Source of the DNA: Fistulifera solaris
Lineage: Eukaryota > Bacillariophyta > Bacillariophyceae > Naviculales > Stauroneidaceae
Assembly (NCBI GenBank): GCA_030295235.1
Contig: AP026132.1
Location: forward strand, 327,501-391,500
Direction of reading: 5' to 3'
DNA length: 64,000 nt
In this document: in pieces, positions 55,527 through 64,000 of the stretch
How the letters are laid out: each line of letters starts with the position of its first letter
How positions within the stretch are numbered: position 1 is the stretch's first letter
The notes under the pieces: model-generated
Told to the model about the DNA's origin: nothing
Databases searched by the model: none
The model's input: the letters and a program-made list of their open reading frames with translations, nothing else
Position numbers and translations under genes: made by a program

Positions 55527-56329
55527 TTATTCATACACCCAAGCATCGATGGTCTTGCCCCAGTCGTTGACACCTTCGGGGAACCACATTTTGAGTTCGT
55601 GCTCCGCGCCTTCGGGCGAATCACTGCCGTGACAAATGTTACGACCCAGATCGATAGAATAGTCTCCGCGAATGCTACCCGGCTTGGATGCCAATGGTTG
55701 CGTCTCGCCAAGCATTTGACGACCTTGTCGGATCACGTCCTTACCTTCCCAGCACATGCAAACAATGGGACCCGAACTGAAGAATTCGACGAGACCGGGG
55801 AAGAAGGGTTTCTTGGCCAAGTCCTTGTAGTGAGTCTCGGCCATTTCTTTCGTGGGCCAGACCATTTTTAAGCCGACAAGTTTGTATCCTATTTTTGATG
55901 TTAGTGTGAGTAAAGTGAGCGTTCATAAAACTTCTACCTTAAACAACTTACCGCGAGTCTCGAAGCGAGCAATAATGGCTCCGACCAATCCTCGTTGCAC
56001 AGCATCCGGTTTGCACGCAATGAACGTTCGTTCTTGGTTGGTGCCGGGCACTCCATAAACAGGAATCGGTTCGGCACAGTTTGTGGAAGCGAAACCGATC
56101 GTGGAGGTTGCTACTACTAAACCAGTAGCCATCGCCAGTGAAGCTTTGGGCACCGCCAAGCGAGCTGCAACCGTCTGATTTGACAAAATATGTATATGTG
56201 AGGCAAACTGCTCATGAAACGACAAGGCGAAAACCGACCACGAAGTACACGTACCGACACGGATCGGATGGAGTTGGCAGCGATTCTGGAGCGAGCGGTG
56301 GATAGTCGGGAAGCAGCGCGGGAAAACAT
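55527..56329 (-). CDS. nucleoside diphosphate kinase, mitochondrial type
   Basis: 219 residues from exons 56329-56255, 56174-55952 and 55888-55527; introns of 80 and 63 nt. Transfers the gamma-phosphate between NTPs and NDPs through a phospho-His, here in [15 protein letters not shown]. The catalytic core begins [20 protein letters not shown]. The first exon ([20 protein letters not shown]) is an Arg/Ser/Ala-rich mitochondrial presequence. It is followed by a hydrophobic stretch, as in mitochondrial NDPKs of the NDKM/NDPK3 type, facing the intermembrane space or matrix. Tail-to-tail with PIG-A, 59 bases apart. Intact. Confidence 0.95.
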
Positions 56330-56736
56330 GTTAAATGGTTCAAGGGAATAGGTAGATTCGTCGTCTCACAACAGCGGAATAATGAAAGGATCGCCAATTT
56401 TCGTTTTGGTTGGGAAAGATCGAAAGTGATGGAAGGCTGAAAATCGTCATCAATTTTACGTCATCAACGGGTCAATCTTTGTCTTCGTTTGACTGTCTGT
56501 GACCATGACGTACTTTTTGTATACCCGTACGACGTGCAGATGTACATTATAATATCACGGAGCGTCTGTCGTCCGCAGCGTAAGCTTTATCTCTAATGAT
56601 GGGCGGATGAAGCGATGCGATCTAAATCTAACTCTCGATCGATAAGGTTTTAGCACGCATGCAAACTTCTTATTGTGTCCCTTGATATCGATCACTATTC
56701 TTGTTGTTATTATTACTCATTACAACGATTTCCCAA
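56330..56736. promoter_or_regulatory. divergent promoter, NDPK / COG7
   Basis: 407 bases between outward-facing housekeeping genes. No named element recognised. Confidence 0.35.
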
Positions 56737-59379
56737 ATGGCTGTTTCTAAAGACGATCAACTCAAGGATTTACTCAGTTCGGATCGGTTTTCGGTCGCGG
56801 CTTACCTGAATCTCGCGTTAAATGACGAGGATGACCAGCAGCAACGCATGGCCGAATTAGCGTTGCAACTGCAAATGCAGACGCAGTCATGCCATGAAGA
56901 GATAGGCAAAATAGGAGCGGAGCTGCAGGCTATTCTTCCTCGATGCTCCGCTGATATAGGCAGAGTGGGAGTTGGTTTAGAAGGATTGCGGATCGACGCT
57001 GCTTCATTGTTAGAAAATACCGCAATAGATACATCCGAAGGCGTTTCGTCATCTCTCGAAACTTTAGGCATATTACATGCTCTCGAGGCAAATTTGCAGA
57101 GGAGCAAGGAAATTCTGACAGCAGCTGCTACGTGGGATACTACTTTGTCGTCCATTGCGCCACTATTAGCGCAGCAAAACATCTCGGAAGCTGTCAATGC
57201 GTTAGCGCAATTAGAGAATGGCGAGCGGGCCCTGCGTGGAATGCCGAATCCAGAAGAACGCGAAGAAGCGATTGCCAAAGTAAGACAGCAAGTTTCAACT
57301 ATGTTACAGCCCCAGTTGAAGCACGCCTTGGCAAACATGAACACTCGCTTGGCGCCTTTGCAACAATGTGTTACTCTTTACTCCAAACTGAATAAAATGG
57401 ATGCGCTGAAGGATGAATACATTAAAAACCGCCCTTCGGGTCTTCACAAGTCCTGGTTCGACTTTAAGATGGTGTACGATGAGCAAGACACCGATAAAGC
57501 AGCATCTGAGTTCATGGCTTGGCTTCCTGCGTGGTATGAGAATGTGCTATCATTAATGTCGGAGGAGAGGCGACAAAGCACGACCATTTTCGGGACCGCG
57601 ATGGTACCCGGGATTCTTGTGAAAGTACTTTGGGAATGCTTCCGTCCACTCTTAAGCTCATTTCAGAGTCGCTTAGAAAATATCTACTCTTCGGATCCAG
57701 CAAGGCCCAACAAAGGTTCCTTTGACTCAATTTGCACTCTGTACGAGTCGACACTACAGTTTCTCTCCCTTGTCTATGAGTCAGTAGCAAATTGCTGGAT
57801 AGACATTACGGAATCCGGAACGGTTCCTGAAGACGATGGTCTGAAACTTTATCGCGACCTTTCGCACATCTTCATTCAAGTTCTGGCGCCGTTTTCCGCT
57901 TACCAGAAGAATCTTCCAAACTTGGAAGCACATTATATGGCCGGACACACAGAACCTGTTGCAAAACAGATTCAACAAGCTGTGATGACCGTGTCTTCAT
58001 CGGACTTTGAATCGTTACAGCATGCGACATACAACTTGCAGAACATGGCCCATTTCATCTTTCCGCTGGCGGAAGGGTCGCTGGGACGATTTGAGTTGCT
58101 GAACGCAGGTTACGGACCGACGAAAGCATTGTCTACAATCGATCATGTACTTGGTAACCACGCGGACGAATTAAGTATGGCTGTAAAGTCACTCTCAGCT
58201 GCTATGGCCGCTGGCGAAAAGCAGCTAGTCTCATCGTTTGACGATTCCCATGTGTTGTGCACCCTGGGCGTTTTGAAAGTAGCGGGTACATTCCGAAGAA
58301 ATGTTAAGGTTTTGGAAAAGAAGACATTCGATCGCTTGCGACTACTGAGAGAGCGCATTGAAACGCATGGTTCACGCGAAAGGGGTATCGAAGATACAGC
58401 GGGATCTTCGTCCAGCAAAAAGGCTTTCACTTTGCCGGATTCGCTGTCTCTCGTGGAGATTGACTCAATTGTGACGAAAGCTGTGTGCGGCGAAAATGAA
58501 GGTTTAACGACTGCCGCGACTGCTTTACAGAGACTCATCGATGCGGAAGATAACGCAGGACGACTTTTCGTCGAAGCAGAAGAGGCAACTCAAAGATTGA
58601 TGAAAAGCTGTCAGCTCTTCATTCACGATGTGTGCTCCTCTATCCCGAGACAGTATATTGCTGAAATGTCGTCCATGTCGAGTTGGCGCGAAGGATCGGA
58701 AAGTGCCACCGATACTTCTTACGGCATTCTCCCGCAACCGTACATAAACCACATCGGAGAACATTTGCTGACTTTAGTGCAAGCTTTAGAGCCGTTCACA
58801 TCCGACAGAGAAGCACTATCACTGGCCAACGATGCAATGCTAGACGTGCGGGATATTGCTTTGGAGCCTTGGCGGGAGTTCGTTCTGGGAACCGGGTATT
58901 CGGTGGAATCGTCGACGTCATTCTGGTCTCCCGGTAGTAACGTAATCAGAGAAATTATGGAAGGAACCTGTTTCACAGGTCTGACACTGGGTGGTGCCCC
59001 TATTGACGACGATGCGGATGCAGGAACTGACGAACAGACTAGCGACGAAGCTGCCAAAACAGCATTTTGTGACTCCTGGCTTGACGTGGTAGGACTTTCA
59101 GTTACAGGCCGCTTATTGGATCGCATCGTGCACATCCCATCCTTGTCTTCGAAAGGTTGCGATCACCTCAGCGCAGACCTTAACTATTTGGTGAATGTTT
59201 TCTCGGCTCTCGGTATTGCAGGACACCCGCATCCTCTTTTGGGACATATCTCTGTCGTGGCCGCAATGGATGCCACTGAACTAAGTGAACAGATCCAGGC
59301 GAGAGATCGATCTGATGCAGTGGGAGGTTTCTTATATGTATTAGAGATGCATGTAGCTAAGCTGAGAGGAATACTTTAA
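56737..59379 (+). CDS. COG7: conserved oligomeric Golgi complex subunit 7
   Basis: 880 residues, single exon. COG7 is part of lobe B of the COG tether, which guides intra-Golgi retrograde vesicles. The N-terminus (FSVAAYLNLALND) and the following helical coiled stretch (LEANLQRSKEILTAAATWDTTL) are the recognisable COG7 head; the rest is long alpha-solenoid sequence. Somewhat longer than the human protein (about 770). The start was moved from the TTG at 56701 to the ATG at 56737. No frame break over 2.6 kb, unlike most neighbouring long genes. Confidence 0.88.
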   Translation: MAVSKDDQLKDLLSSDRFSVAAYLNLALNDEDDQQQRMAELALQLQMQTQSCHEEIGKIGAELQAILPRCSADIGRVGVGLEGLRIDAASLLENTAIDTSEGVSSSLETLGILHALEANLQRSKEILTAAATWDTTLSSIAPLLAQQNISEAVNALAQLENGERALRGMPNPEEREEAIAKVRQQVSTMLQPQLKHALANMNTRLAPLQQCVTLYSKLNKMDALKDEYIKNRPSGLHKSWFDFKMVYDEQDTDKAASEFMAWLPAWYENVLSLMSEERRQSTTIFGTAMVPGILVKVLWECFRPLLSSFQSRLENIYSSDPARPNKGSFDSICTLYESTLQFLSLVYESVANCWIDITESGTVPEDDGLKLYRDLSHIFIQVLAPFSAYQKNLPNLEAHYMAGHTEPVAKQIQQAVMTVSSSDFESLQHATYNLQNMAHFIFPLAEGSLGRFELLNAGYGPTKALSTIDHVLGNHADELSMAVKSLSAAMAAGEKQLVSSFDDSHVLCTLGVLKVAGTFRRNVKVLEKKTFDRLRLLRERIETHGSRERGIEDTAGSSSSKKAFTLPDSLSLVEIDSIVTKAVCGENEGLTTAATALQRLIDAEDNAGRLFVEAEEATQRLMKSCQLFIHDVCSSIPRQYIAEMSSMSSWREGSESATDTSYGILPQPYINHIGEHLLTLVQALEPFTSDREALSLANDAMLDVRDIALEPWREFVLGTGYSVESSTSFWSPGSNVIREIMEGTCFTGLTLGGAPIDDDADAGTDEQTSDEAAKTAFCDSWLDVVGLSVTGRLLDRIVHIPSLSSKGCDHLSADLNYLVNVFSALGIAGHPHPLLGHISVVAAMDATELSEQIQARDRSDAVGGFLYVLEMHVAKLRGIL

Positions 59380-59393
59380 ATCAAAAAGCTAAT

Positions 59394-60342
59394 TTACAAC
59401 ATGTGCTGTTTCCTCTTCTTGTTCTTCACAAACCTCTCAAGGAAAGCCTTGAAGCGATTAACATCGTCTTCTGTAAAATCGTGCTCAATTGCACGGCAGC
59501 ACGATTCGAAACTGCTTTTCACAGCGTGGTAAAATGTGTAACCCTCATCTTCACTGTCGCTCAAATCTGGAAAATCACAAATCGAATACGCCATATCGGG
59601 CTCGGGCTGCTTCGTGAGCCGACCTGGTTTAACGGTTTTCTCTGGCTCGAACTTGGTATGATACCGGTGCGTGACACATCCCATACCTAGCTGCACGTAA
59701 TAGCCTGCATCATCCCATTTGACTGTAAATCGATAATAGCAAAGTTGTTCTTTATCAGAAGGCTTTGTAGTATGTCGTTTTCGTTTCGGATTTTCTATGG
59801 TATTGTGCGTTCGGCTTCTTGAACACTGAAAAACAATATTCCCCGTTTTTCCGTTATTGCTTCCGTTGCAAATAATATCCTGACCACTCTGAAATGCAGC
59901 CGTTTGCAAATCTCTCCGCAAAAGCTCAAAGATGGATTGATTGTGACCCGAAAGCTTTTTTGTCAGCATGGCCGATCGGGGGCGGGTATACCTTGGGGTC
60001 AAAGTAAAGCCTACATGAACGAGTGTATATGATACTCCCAATAAATGAGTTGATATCCTGCACCACGTAGAACTCTGGATATAGTGGATGATCGTCGCTT
60101 ACTCTTATTTGACAACAAAAAGGCAATGGGGCCGTCCAGCAAGAATCATCTCCGGACGCAGCTTGAATAGAAGATTCCGCTCCGTTCTCGTCTATTGTTG
60201 TGTTCATCTTATTGCGTTCCTCTGGGTGATTATGGTTGGTGTCACAATAACAATAAGAAAAGAGGTCCACAAAAAATCGAGGCGTAACGAAAAGGGGACG
60301 TGCGCTTTTATGGCAGTCATTTTTCAGTCCCACCTTTTTCAT
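59394..60342 (-). CDS. unknown protein with a Cys/His-bearing beta segment (frame-broken)
   Basis: About 315 residues after correcting one base at CCC 59947-59949. The start is uncertain: the ATG at 60342 or the one at 60207 (MNTTIDENGAESS). The middle contains CYYRFTVKWDDAGYYVQLGM followed by GCVTHRYHTKF, a Cys...His-x-x-His layout that recalls WRKY/FLYWCH/FAR1-type zinc modules. Similar diatom proteins with a C-x-F-W-D-x-x-G-x-Y core are, in my recollection, common. The C-terminus is acidic then basic (KNKKRKQHML). DNA binding or a mobile-element origin is speculation. It ends 14 bases from the COG7 stop. Confidence 0.5.
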
Positions 60343-60681
60343 TTCATTCCCGTTCTGACGTCTGATCGTCGAACGTCGTCATCTCGTCGTCCATTGTTCC
60401 AACTATCCTTCACCTTAATGGGCGTAACATCTTTCACGTGGAAGCGACGACGACCATGACAACAAGAAATGATATTCATTTGCAACAAGCGGCATTTTAT
60501 CATTGTAAGAGAATTATGAAATATTAAACTCTTCGGGTAGAGTATCAGTGGAAGCAGCAAAGGCCAAAGGTCGACCAAAGCAGAGGATGTTGACGTTAAA
60601 AGAGCAACTCGGTCGATCTCCAGTGAGAAACTTTCTACTCAAGATCTTTGTGCAATTTGGACTAGTTCTTTTTGGTTAATA
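60343..60681. promoter_or_regulatory. divergent region, possible 5' exon of the SAC gene
   Basis: A possible short exon starts at the ATG at about 60456 (MTTRNDIHLQQ) with a GTAAGA donor and a TATCAG acceptor at 60552. It leads in frame only to a stop just before the SAC gene, so its link is unproven. Confidence 0.3.
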
Positions 60682-63162
60682 GTGGCAAATTCTGATTCAA
60701 GACTATACGCAGAAGCAAACGGAGATCAATCCGTTACATCTTCGTTGCCCACGCGGGTTACTGGCTTTGGAAGTCGCCGCTATTCGGAGATTTCATCGAC
60801 TCATGCTGCCGAGAAGGAAACCATAAGCAAGCTTCTGTCACTTCGCACCAACAGCGATGATAAAGAAAGCATACTTATGCACAGCAAACTACGCAACGCT
60901 ACACTAAAAATCTTGCCAGATGGATCGGTAATACATGACGACTCGTCGTACACTGCTCCTACCACGAACACACATGAAAAATGGTCGAAAATCATAGGTT
61001 TATTTGGTGTTTACAGAGTTCCTTCAGGTCATATCTGGGTATGGATCTCTGACGCAGACCGTATTTATGAAGCCCCTTATATATTAAATCAAACCAGTAA
61101 CGACGATGCTGATCGGCAATTTGTGCCGTGGTGGAGTCTCTACAGAGTGACACATCTTCATTTGACCCATTTGCCATTTTCGAATTATAGCACAGCCCAT
61201 GCTTCAACGAGGCACTATCGAGCTCAAGAGCGCGAAGAGAGGCGTCAACTAGCACTCCTGCGACAGGCACTCAAGGATCACGATTGGTATTTTTCTGAGG
61301 GACCGGAGGCTGGAGACCTTACGCGACGACTACAAGACTGTTTGAGTTCACAAAAGAACAAATCGACGGCGAAGACATAACAAAGCAACTGCCTGACGAA
61401 AGATTCTTTTGGAATCAAGCTGTTGTGGATCCTATTGTGGAAAAATATCGAGAAGAAAATGCCGGAATCAGCGACAACAATGTCTACCGGATTCTTCTTG
61501 AACACGTCATACCAACAACATCCGCTTTCTGCGGAACTCAAACGAATGTGTCGGTTGCGTCCGACGGTTCTTCCTGTGTTTATGACCAGGTCCTTGTCAC
61601 AAGAAGGAGCCGTTTTAGGGCAGGGGCCCGCTTCACCCGAAGAGGAGCTGATGCAACTGGTGCCGTTGCTAACTTCGCAGAAACTGAGCAAATTTTATTT
61701 TTTTGGAACCATTCGAAGGGGAATGTGCGTGTCCTGGACAATGTATGCAGTCACGTTCAGACTCGGGGAAGTATCCCGCTTCGCTGGAGTAGTCCGACGG
61801 ATATTAAAACTTACAGACCTAGGGTACGGATTGGGACGAATCCTCTTGCCCATGCCCGAGCTCTCAGACAACATCTCGTCGACCAAGCGCGATATTACGC
61901 AGCCTTGTGGTCAGCAGGAAAATCAGTGAGCCCCAGTCTTCTACTCGTCAACCTTGTAGATAAAAAGAGCGATCAAGGTCGCCTAGGTCGAGCTTTCGAT
62001 GCTGTTCTCAAAGCGGTTTTAGATGTTTACGCGGAACAGCCAGACCAGAAGATACCATGGTTAGCACCTGGAAATATCGAGCATCTTTGGTTTGACTTTC
62101 ATGCAGAAGTCAAGGCCGGTGGGTGGGAAAAACTTTCGTCACTTCTTGATACAGTAGTACCAGTTCTAGATCAACACGGATATTTTGAGGCCGTCCCATT
62201 GTACGAAATACCAACGAACAACCAAACACGCTCTTCATTCAAGATTAAACGCGTTCAAGCGGGGGTTGTTCGCACAAATTGCATGGACTGTCTTGATCGC
62301 ACGAACGTTGTACAGAGTCAATTTGCTCGTCACGTCTTGTTCTCCCAAGTCGCCGGGGCTTCAATAATTCCGGTATCTTACAAAGCTGCATTCCGGAAAA
62401 AAGCGTCGGCTCTACCATGGTTGACGGGAGAGGTTGCTCACCGCCTTTTATGGGCGGACAACGCAGATGCAATATCTCGATTATACGCCGGTACACCTGC
62501 TTTAAAGGGTGACTTCACTCGAACGGGGAAACGCACTAAAAAGGAGCTCTCGAAGACGGCATGAACTCTCTTCAGCGCTATTATCTCAATAATTTTCTTG
62601 ATGCAGATAGACAAGAAGGGATAGATTTATTGACAGGTCATCACCCATTCAACAAACTAGCAAGTCTTTTAGACGATTTTTGCGAGACCCGTTCCATCGA
62701 AACGATAGAACCGATGATAACCGGCTTTGCACAGAGCGCCAAGAGCAAGCGTCAAGCGGGATCACCCAGAACCAAAAGCAAGCAACGCTCATTTGCGAAG
62801 AAAACACCGCTGACAGACCTTCCGTTTAAATGGCTTCCGGGCGACCTGCAATCACAAGTTTGGAGCAAACAACCGCAGAGTCGACAGTCATCGTCCATTA
62901 CAACTTCGAGCACTTTTGCTTTTGAAGGGGTTCATCGAAGAGCAGCGGAACTGCTGCCATGGTGGTGTGGCGACGCAGAAAAGAGGCGTCGTGGATCAGC
63001 GAGTCTGGCAATTCCGCTTTGACTGAAGCCGAAATTTCAGCGTTGAATAACGCTGGCTACCTAATGGGAGCGTTGGCGCTTGGTTTGCATAGGCCACAAT
63101 TACTCGCCGTCTTAGCCGCACTCTTAGTAGAGCTAACAGATATTTCTGGAAGACACTTTTAA
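60682..63162 (+). CDS. SAC-domain phosphoinositide phosphatase (frame-broken)
   Basis: About 827 residues after correction; the length becomes exact codons. SAC phosphatases remove phosphates from phosphoinositides on ER, Golgi or endosome membranes. Visible: an N-terminal segment RLYAEANGDQ; KWSKIIGLFGVYRVPSGHIW; the catalytic loop VRTNCMDCLDRTNVVQSQFA (C-x5-R); then LQRYYLNNFLDADRQEGIDL. A C-terminal hydrophobic pair is likely in AGYLMGALALGLHRPQLLAVL to 63162. Breaks, one base missing each, at about 61334, 62538-62544 and 62979-62988. The third is the least certain; otherwise the protein ends at 63022. No ATG precedes the conserved part in frame (the first codon here is GTG), so the true 5' end is unresolved, probably an upstream exon. 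Confidence 0.82.
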
Positions 63163-64000
63163 TACCCCATCAGCATTTTTTATTGATCACCCAGCCGAAA
63201 GAACTTTCTCGTAAACTATTTGTCCGAAAGTTACCAGGTTGATGTGGTGCATGCGGCCAGGTGTGTGGTGATGGGTGAAATTTTGTCAAATATCGGTTCG
63301 TGAACGCAATTGCTCTTGCGTGAGCGCTTCTGCCGTCGGCTTGTTCACGGTTAGGTTAGATCACGAAGTTATGTCGTAACAAAGAGGTCCTACGTAGACA
63401 GAACCGCGCCCTGTGTTAAGAAAGTTGAAAAAATAAAGCGATAAAATGCGTCTCATATCCACATAAATAATAAGGGAACTGTTCCAGTTAAGAAAAAGGG
63501 TTAACCCAGCATTTTGACTGATTAGAGCCAATCCTTGATTTGAGCACCCAAGTGACCTTTAATAGATATTCTTTATTCCAAAAAAGGTACACAAGTAAGT
63601 TATAAAGTTTCTCCCTTCAACCGGATAAGCCTACTATCATAAATGAATTACCGAGTTCAAATGAATGAGCGAGTTCAACTTTGATTAATGTCGGCAAAAC
63701 ATCCATTGAATAAGATTGACAATTTAGCGCATGTGGTTGAAGAATTTCAAAAAAAACTATTTTGGTCTAACGCGTGATAATAGATTATTGGAATTTAGAC
63801 CACGTTTTATAATATGTCTCCTAGCAAGGATGATAGACCATGCCATGTTCCACGTAAAATCAAACTTTCCCCATTTAAGTGATTTACGTCTCTACCTGCA
63901 TTTAGCGAAACTTAACGAAACATGCCTCACTCATGGTGGTGGTGGTTAACGGGTTTCAGTAGGCTTGAAGCTCCACAGATCCTTGGAAGGTAACCGAAGT
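63163..64000. other. intergenic, right edge
   Basis: AT-rich sequence with no supported gene. The 72-codon open frame at 63731-63949 has no features. A short direct repeat of GAGTTCAA occurs near 63653-63678. Confidence 0.4.

Overview
The window looks like nuclear DNA of a photosynthetic stramenopile, most likely a diatom. Three things in the sequence point there. Presequences such as that of the trpD protein (hydrophobic signal peptide, then a Phe directly after the predicted cleavage site) are the bipartite plastid-targeting type. A twin-arginine thylakoid-lumen protein resembling Psb31/PsbQ sits at 14.6 kb. Introns are sparse, short (about 60-90 nt, one of 224 nt) and GT-AG. I cannot fix the species.

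Layout. 0.6-3.3 kb: a divergent pair, anthranilate phosphoribosyltransferase and an LRR protein. 3.4-14.3 kb: two large head-to-head paralogues with a secreted EF-hand-like ectodomain, one membrane span and a very acidic cytosolic tail. 14.6-15.9 kb: a lumen protein and a RidA-family protein. 16-28.7 kb: four paralogous type-I membrane proteins, each ending in a cytosolic PDZ domain, two on each strand and facing outward. Interspersed among them are a VWA/alpha-kinase gene and a PDK/BCKDK-like mitochondrial kinase gene. 28.7-31.2 kb and 31.7-33.4 kb are gene-poor. From 31 kb to the end the window is mostly housekeeping: V-ATPase subunit c, an RS31-like SR splicing factor, an acidic unknown, an RluA pseudouridine synthase, a large unknown nuclear protein, plastid EttA-like ABC-F, an ERCC6L2-like SNF2 helicase, NF-YB, a PHD/SET methyltransferase, eIF4B-like, PIG-A, mitochondrial NDPK, COG7, an unknown Cys/His protein and a SAC-domain phosphoinositide phosphatase.

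The most interesting part is 3.4-28.7 kb. Six single-span surface proteins of two families share a design (signal peptide, repeated ectodomain modules, Pro/Ser/Thr linkers, one span, a cytosolic PDZ or acidic module) and lie around an alpha-kinase with a von Willebrand A domain. This suggests an expanded adhesion/sensing receptor locus, but a shared pathway is inference. In all four PDZ genes one short phase-2 intron separates the membrane half from the PDZ half. If it is retained, translation stops at once (three genes) or after a few codons (one gene).

About half of the genes contain one or more single-base frame breaks, nearly all at short homopolymers, with conserved protein continuing in the next frame. 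Restoring them gives whole-codon lengths in every case. I read these as assembly indels, not gene decay, and give each such gene as one CDS with the breaks listed. Protein lengths for those genes are corrected estimates.
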